From contig JAOTOM010004575.1 of NCBI GenBank assembly GCA_034440615.1, positions 62,001 through 126,000 of the forward strand: a stretch of 64,000 nucleotides of DNA, given 5' to 3'. The DNA comes from Ashinkailepas kermadecensis (taxonomy: Eukaryota > Arthropoda > Thecostraca > Neolepadidae). The translations under genes and the position numbers were made by a program. Within the stretch, counting starts at the first letter, position 1. Every line of letters starts with the position of its first letter. Positions 56,696 to 64,000 of the stretch are shown here, piece by piece. Under the pieces are notes generated by a model. It ran no database searches. It was not told the origin of the DNA and saw only the letters and a program-made list of their open reading frames with translations.

Positions 56696-57858
56696 CGGCG
56701 GTGGGTCGGCATAGCCCGCCTCCTCTGCGGCCACGTCCTCGCTGAAGGGCCGCTCCAGCACGCGGTGCACCCGCCGCAGCTCGCCGTAGTCTCCTTGCTC
56801 GGCCTGTTGGGCCGCCCGGTGTGCCATCCACTGGCGCAGCACGTACCGCGGGTTGGTGGCGAGCAGAGCGGCGCGCCGCTGCCGCTCGGTCACCTCCTGC
56901 CTGGCCAGCTCGGCGCGGTAGCTGGCCACCCAGTCGCCCAGTGCGGGCCACGTCGCCAGCGGCCGGAGAGCCCACAGCGCACCCGGCGCCGCCTGTGGAG
57001 CCGCGCCGGCCCGCTCGCCAGCCGTCCGCAGCCGGCCGGCCGGGCAGCTGTCCGGCAGACCCTCCACCGGGCAGCTGCCCGGCAGACCCTCCACCGGGCA
57101 GCTGCCCGGCAGACCCTCCGCCAGCCCGTCCAGTGCCACATCCGCCAGCTGGCGGAACGTCATGGTGAAGTCGCAGCCGGCCGCCTCCATCCTCTGCAGC
57201 AGCTGGGCGACCACCTGGTCGGCACCTTCGCTCGCCGACAGGCCGAGCTTCGCGGCGAACAGGCGGCGCCGGCACGTCGCGAACTCGTCCGAGTAGGCCT
57301 CGAGCACGCTGTCGAGGCGGCCGCGCTCGTCGGCGTTCAGCAGCGGAAGCAACGCCTCGCACAGCCGACACACGTTCCACAGCGCGACGCGCGCCTGGTG
57401 CGCGTGCCGGTAGACGCCCGACACGTCCGACGAGTTCGACACCGTCTGCCTGTCGTAGCGGTCCAGGAAGCCAAACGGCCCGTAGTCGATGGTGATGCCC
57501 AGGACGCTCATGTTGTCCGTGTTCATGACACCGTGCGTGAAGCCGACGCTCTCCCAGGCGGCGACGGTGCGCGCCGTGCGCAGCGCCACCTGGCGCGCCA
57601 GTTCAATGTATCGTGCGCCGGCCGTCAGCGCCGCCGCCGCCGGCAGGTGCCGCTCGCAGATGAAGTCGGCCAGCAGTCGGAGCGGGCCGGGGTCGCCGTC
57701 GGCGGCCAGCATCTGCAGCGAGCCGAAGCGGAACCAGCAGGGCGCCAGTCGCAGCAGCACGGCGACCGGCTGGCGGCGCGGCCGGCCGTCGTAGTGCGGG
57801 TCGCGCACCACCGAGTCGCCGCTGACCACCAGTGTAGCGGCACGGGACGTCGGTACAC
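56657..57858 (-). CDS. Selenoprotein O (SelO/YdiU-type AMPylase), last coding exon
   Basis: Encodes the C-terminal 399 residues of a SelO/YdiU homologue. The family uses a kinase-like fold to transfer AMP to redox proteins, in animals in mitochondria. The - strand acceptor GCCACAG at 57859 completes a Gly codon split after exon 59599-59729. Visible landmarks are VPTSRAATLVVSGDSVVRDP, the catalytic/metal-binding block HGVMNTDNMSVLGITIDYGP with FGFLD, the block NPRYVLRQWMAHRAAQQAEQ, and the end LSLSCSS followed by TAG. Vertebrate SelO has Sec (UGA) third from the end; here it is Cys (TGC). A 27-bp coding repeat (57045-57120) gives three copies of GLPGSCPVE-like sequence, probably a surface loop. 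The exon is strongly GC-rich. The long + strand frame opposite it is a shadow. Confidence 0.88.
57045..57122 (-). repeat. In-frame 27-bp coding repeat inside SelO
   Basis: Three nearly identical 27-bp units give a nine-residue peptide repeat (GLPGSCPVE, GLPGSCPVE, GLPDSCPAG). The frame is kept. It lies between the helical segment after LADVALDGLAE and LRTAGERAG. Confidence 0.85.
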
Positions 57859-57884
57859 CTGTGGCGGCACAGGTCAGCATCAGC

Positions 57885-58510
57885 CGTCAGATCACAGGTC
57901 AGCCGTCAGGTCACAGGCCGGTCGTCAGGTCACAGGTCAGCCGTCAGGTCACAGGCCGGTCGTCAGGTCACAGGTCAGCCGTCAGGTCACAGGCCGGTCG
58001 TCAGGTCACAGGCCGGTCGTCAGGTCACAGGCCGGCCGTCAGGTCACAGGCCGGTCGTCAGGTCACAGGTCGGCCGTCAGGTCACAGGTCAGCCGTCAGG
58101 TCACAGGCCGGTCGTCAGGTCACAGGCCGGTCGTCAGGTCACAGGCCGGCCGTCAGGTCACAGGCCGGTCGTCAGGTCACAGGTCGGCCGGCAGGTCACA
58201 GGTCAGCCGTCAGGTCACAGGTCAGCCGTCAGGTCGTCAGGTCACAGGCCGGTCGTCAGGTCACAGGCCGGTCGTCAGGTCACAGGCCGGTCGTCAGGTC
58301 ACAGGTCGGCCGTCAGGTCACAGGTCAGCCGTCAGGTCACAGGTCAGCCGTCAGGTCACAGGTCAGCCGTCAGGTCACAGGTCAGCCGTCAGGTCACAGG
58401 CCGGCCGTCAGATCACAGGCCGGCCGTCAGATCACAGGCCGACCGTCAGGTCACAGGTCAGCCGTCAGGTCACAGGTCATTCGTCAGGTCACAGGTCAGA
58501 CGTCATCATG
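57885..58510. repeat. Minisatellite in the SelO intron, 19 bp unit
   Basis: About 33 copies of GGTCACAGGCCGGTCGTCA and GGTCACAGGTCAGCCGTCA. Blocks of the two variants repeat. It stops about 25 bases before the acceptor of the last SelO exon and does not contain that junction. Confidence 0.96.
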
Positions 58511-60375
<1,865 letters not shown>

Positions 60376-62539
60376 CTCCCCAGGTCTGTCCACTGTCCAC
60401 TGTCAGCAGCAGTCCGTGGCCGTCCGATACTTCAATGGGCGTCAGCCGACGCAGCTAACAGAATCTGCTCCTGACTGGAGCCCCTGCAGCGGTGGACAGT
60501 TCCCGACCACGCTGGCTCCGGTAAAAATGGGCCCGGGTGGTCGGAACTGTCTACCGATTCGTCAGCCAAACGATTAGGAGCTAATAAGCTCGATATCAAT
60601 CATTGTAATTACAGTAAACAGGAAGGTAAATATATTAAGCTCATCACAAATCAAGGACTAAATACCTTCCATGAACACAGTATCAGTGATAAATCATTCG
60701 TCAAATAGGGTAGAATATACCACATATTGAACACTGAACCGACATCCTTCCCAATCGAGTATCGACATCGTGCTTCTTGGTGTGTATTTGTGAAGCCTTC
60801 ATTTCTTGTTTCTAACTGCATCCCGTTTACAAATATCATGTTTACGCTCACCATAATGCATCCGGGATCGTGATAACGAACATCCTGTAACGCAATTCCA
60901 GGTGAAGGGATTACCTATGATGTGCTATGTTATACAATATCAGTTTATAGCACAGGTGTTTGTATCGTTATCGTTGCTATCGGTGCCCCCAAATTAGGTA
61001 CCTCTCAAAACACGCAAAGCAGGAATAGTGATATGTACGCAATTACTTCAAAACTGGGTTTGCAGCACTTAACAATTTTTAATAGCATTATTTCCAGGCC
61101 GATTCCGACATCTTACTATACTCGTTTCGACATCTCACACCTAACGATAAATGATTATTTTAGCACTGCACAGTATACTGCGACTTCAGGCCTCGACTGT
61201 GGCAACTTTAAGGCGACAACAAAAAACACCAGCCAAGATAACCACACGTTGAGGTGTTCGTTGAAGTGTTATCTGGCACTGTGTCGGGTTTCCCCGACAT
61301 AAGTGGCGACGTTGTGTGGGCAGATTATGCATAATACGTGACAGACGATGCTTGTGACGTGACGCTGACGGGTAAGGCTGGCGTTGCATGTATGCCATTC
61401 TCTGTGACTCGCTGGACATGGGAGTGGACACAGCAGAGCATGTAAGCATTTTGGAGACTGGCACTTTTACATGCAATTCTTACTGGTAGATCTATGGTCT
61501 TCACTACGGCGTTTACTCTTCTGATCAGTATCATCAATATAAGGAAGTGATATGTGGGTTGTATACTCAGCCAATGGGGTCTTGTTGAGGGCTTGGTTGT
61601 TTTGTGTACCAAAAGGTTTGGTGTCGCACAACAGGAAATTTGGTACTTGGTTTGCCCTATTAGTCTAGCCCAGGGATGACTTCTGCATCCCTGGGCTTGT
61701 ATCTGCAGGTCGTGAGAAGGACTCTGAAACCTCTCTCACACTTATAAGTTAAGACACACGATTTTAAGAAATACATTTACACCATAGTGCAGTCCTGTAT
61801 TCACCGAAAATACAGTGGTTGTAGCAGCTTCCCTGGCAACTATGAAAATCACCCACCCATATTCACAAATGTACTACAAAGTACACCTAGCTCATCAATG
61901 CACTATCAGCACTCAAAATTACTCTGAAAACCCAGAGATGCACCATAATCAAAGAGCAATGCTGTAAATGAGTGAAACGTTGTCACTGCCTTCACAAAGG
62001 ACATGTCTCTGTAAGCTGTACCGCTCTGCCAGCTTCTGACTCTTCAACTATTTCTTTAAAAACTCGTGAACAGCCCTGCTCTCAACCCCAAGTGTTAGTT
62101 TTGACAACATAAAATAAGGTCAAGGTTTACAGCTAAAACCTAAAGTAGCAACTTTTATGTTGCATTATTTTTGCTTAGTCTCCCTGGCACCAATCATTAC
62201 TTGAACATCACAGGTTGTCCTTGGCTCAAAAAGCAGTTACATCTTCTGGTAAGCAAAGGAGCGAAGCTCTAACAATGGAAACAATGGAAACTTACCCATA
62301 TTATTTCTGCATTAACTTCAAAATGCTCAAAAACATGATTGATAGCCTGGGGAACCATCAAGGTGGCTACATTTGCTACTTGGTTCAGTTAGATAGTTCA
62401 GATAAAAACTGAAATGGATCAGGTTAAATCAGCTTATGAGAAAAAAGTGTATCCTAATTTTCTTTCATGATTTGCAAATAACCGGTTTTATCTGGACACA
62501 TAGTTGATAAATATTTGCACCACAACCGTATGCGTATCG
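60376..62539. other. Upstream SelO intron or flank, unique
   Basis: No SelO N-terminal exon recognised on the - strand. A + strand frame at about 60385-60580 (STVHCQQQSVAVRYFNGRQP) follows a CAG and a pyrimidine run but has no family match I know. Confidence 0.35.
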
Positions 62540-64000
62540 AGAACCGCTTCGAAGTAAACTCGACATGTTACAAGGGGAAAATGATCGAACCAGTCGTTGA
62601 ACCGACTGAGTAGTGTGCACCGATCGTGGTGGCCCCGAAGAAATGTGGTGGAATTCGTATCTGCTGTTATCTGTCGAAGCTGAACACATCGGTCCTCCGG
62701 GAAAGGTATCAGTCAAGTACGCCGGCGGAATGTGTCGCATCAATCGCCGCATCAGAGGCTAGGAGTCCAGCCATCACTTGACGACATTCATGACGCCCTT
62801 CGGCCGGGATTTTAGAGCACTACAATCGCAGGGTTGCTGAATGCTTTAGTGGGATCGACGGTATCCAACGACTGGTGGATGACGTCGTCGCATACAGCAA
62901 GACAAAAGAGGACCACGTACAGAGGGTCAAGCGGTTCTTGGATCGCTGCAAGGACCGCCAAGTAACTCTGAATCCTGCCAAGGTTCAGCACATGCACAAG
63001 TCATTCAAATTTTCCGGCTTCATCGTCTCGGTGGATGGCTACGTGCCGGATCCTGACCTGACCAGCGCGTTAGCGTCATTCCCAGAGCCACAGTCCCTTC
63101 TGAATTTACGCCGTTTCTTCGGCCTGGCCAATCAAGTCCACCCATTCTCCTGTGAGACGGCAAAGCTGCTAAAGCCGCTCCGCCACCTGTTGAGTGCCAG
63201 GAAAACGTTTAGTTGGGACGAATGCCATGATGCGGCGTTCCAAAAGGCACGCGCGGCCTTGTAGTCAGTGCGCACGCTGACATATTACGACCCGACACGC
63301 CCAGCCATGCTGTCGACGGACGCCAGTCGGCTCAAAGACCTGGACATTCTGCTGCAGCAGAAACAGCCAGATGGCACATGGCGTGTAGTGCAAGCTGGCT
63401 GGCGATTCCTGTCTGACACAGAGACATGATACGCCACTATCGAGTTAGAGCTACTGGTGATAGCACGGGCGTGCCGCAAATGCCGTCTTTTCCTCGGTGG
63501 GTTGCAGCATCTTGACCTGCTAGTGGATCACCGTCCGCTCATTCAGATCCTCAGCTCTAAAAATGTAGACGAGATAAAAATCCCCGTCTACAGCGCTTAC
63601 GAGAGAAGCTCCGAAGTCCCTCCAAAGGGAGACGTACCACCCTCACGAGTCCGCCAGTCGTCCCTTCCAGCACTTATGTGCGGACTTAAGTTAGTACGCT
63701 GAACAGTACTTCCTCGTCGCAGTGAACCCATACTCTGGCTGGCAGATGGTGTGAACGCTTGGCACCAATGTCACTGCAGCCAGGCTTGCGGCAGAGTTAC
63801 GGGACATTTTCTGCATTGTCGGCGTACTGGAGATCCTCTGGTCGGACGGTGGCCCACAATTCACCGCCCGATTGTTCCAGAAATTCCTGTCACTATGGGC
63901 TGTGCAGCAACGAGTCTCTTCACCCCACTATCTGCAGTCAAGCGGACCGGCGGAGGCTGCCGTGAAGCACACGTTAACGCAGCATCAGACGATGCTGGGA
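62540..64000 (+). pseudogene. Decayed Ty3/gypsy pol (RT, RNase H, integrase), cut by window end
   Basis: Reverse transcriptase pieces: KMIEPVVEPTE, stop at 62611, CAPIVVAPKK then RICCYLSKLN. The catalytic region reads RLVDDVVAYSKT, followed by FSGFIVSVDGY and LRRFFGLANQ. RNase H pieces: LSTDASRL, YATIELELLVIARACRKCRL and VDHRPLIQIL. Stops lie at 63262 and 63427. A frameshift occurs near 63580 (NPRLQRLREKLRS continues in another frame). A deletion then leads to the integrase core LWSDGGPQFTARLF with SSPHYLQSSGPAEAAVK. The element is inactive. No LTR lies in the window. Confidence 0.88.

Noticed and set aside
60385..60580. + strand frame VHCQQQSVAVRYFNGRQPTQ as an exon
   Set aside because: No recognised family, no matching partner exon, and it overlaps the end of the SelO acceptor array.

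Overview
The window is eukaryotic nuclear DNA from an invertebrate, probably an arthropod (a crustacean is my guess). This rests on split genes with GT-AG introns, GC-rich exons, tRNA-derived SINEs and a decayed Ty3/gypsy element. I made no database search, so species and family names come from recognising sequence. Nearly all long open frames are artefacts of tandem repeats whose unit length is a multiple of three.

Two real protein genes are visible. On the + strand, 17 short exons between about 820 and 45576 join with consistent phases at every junction. They give about 923 codons of a NACHT and WD-repeat protein, closest to the NWD2 type. The NACHT part lies upstream of the window, and the C-terminus is absent or only tentatively placed (46375-46459). 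These exons total about 2.8 kb in 44.8 kb. On the - strand, 59729 to 56657 holds the last two coding exons of a selenoprotein O (SelO/YdiU) AMPylase homologue with Cys at the usual Sec position; its 5' exons were not found.

The introns are filled with minisatellites. The most striking feature is that many arrays are copies of an exon-intron boundary: each unit holds the end or start of the neighbouring exon plus its splice site. Examples are the donor of exon 4 (18 copies, 72 bp), acceptor of exon 5 (9, 45 bp), donor of exon 5 (4, 40 bp), donor of exon 7 (7, 24 bp), acceptor of exon 9 (about 24, 66 bp), acceptor of exon 12 (about 83, 45 bp), donor of exon 13 (about 54, 53 bp), acceptor of exon 14 (about 10, 83 bp), the donor and acceptor sides of intron 15, and the acceptor of exon 17 (12, 31 bp). 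The same occurs in SelO on the other strand: an acceptor array (9, about 90 bp) and a run of copies of the C-terminal codons with the stop. This is my candidate for an undescribed system: splice-junction-anchored tandem duplication acting on two unrelated genes.

The 46-56 kb interval between the genes holds repeats: an inverted-repeat element (47628-48938), a very degenerate GGCCCC/AAAATC array (49340-50870), several SINEs and a perfect 96-bp-arm hairpin (52172-52369). The window ends inside a decayed Ty3/gypsy pol (62540-64000).
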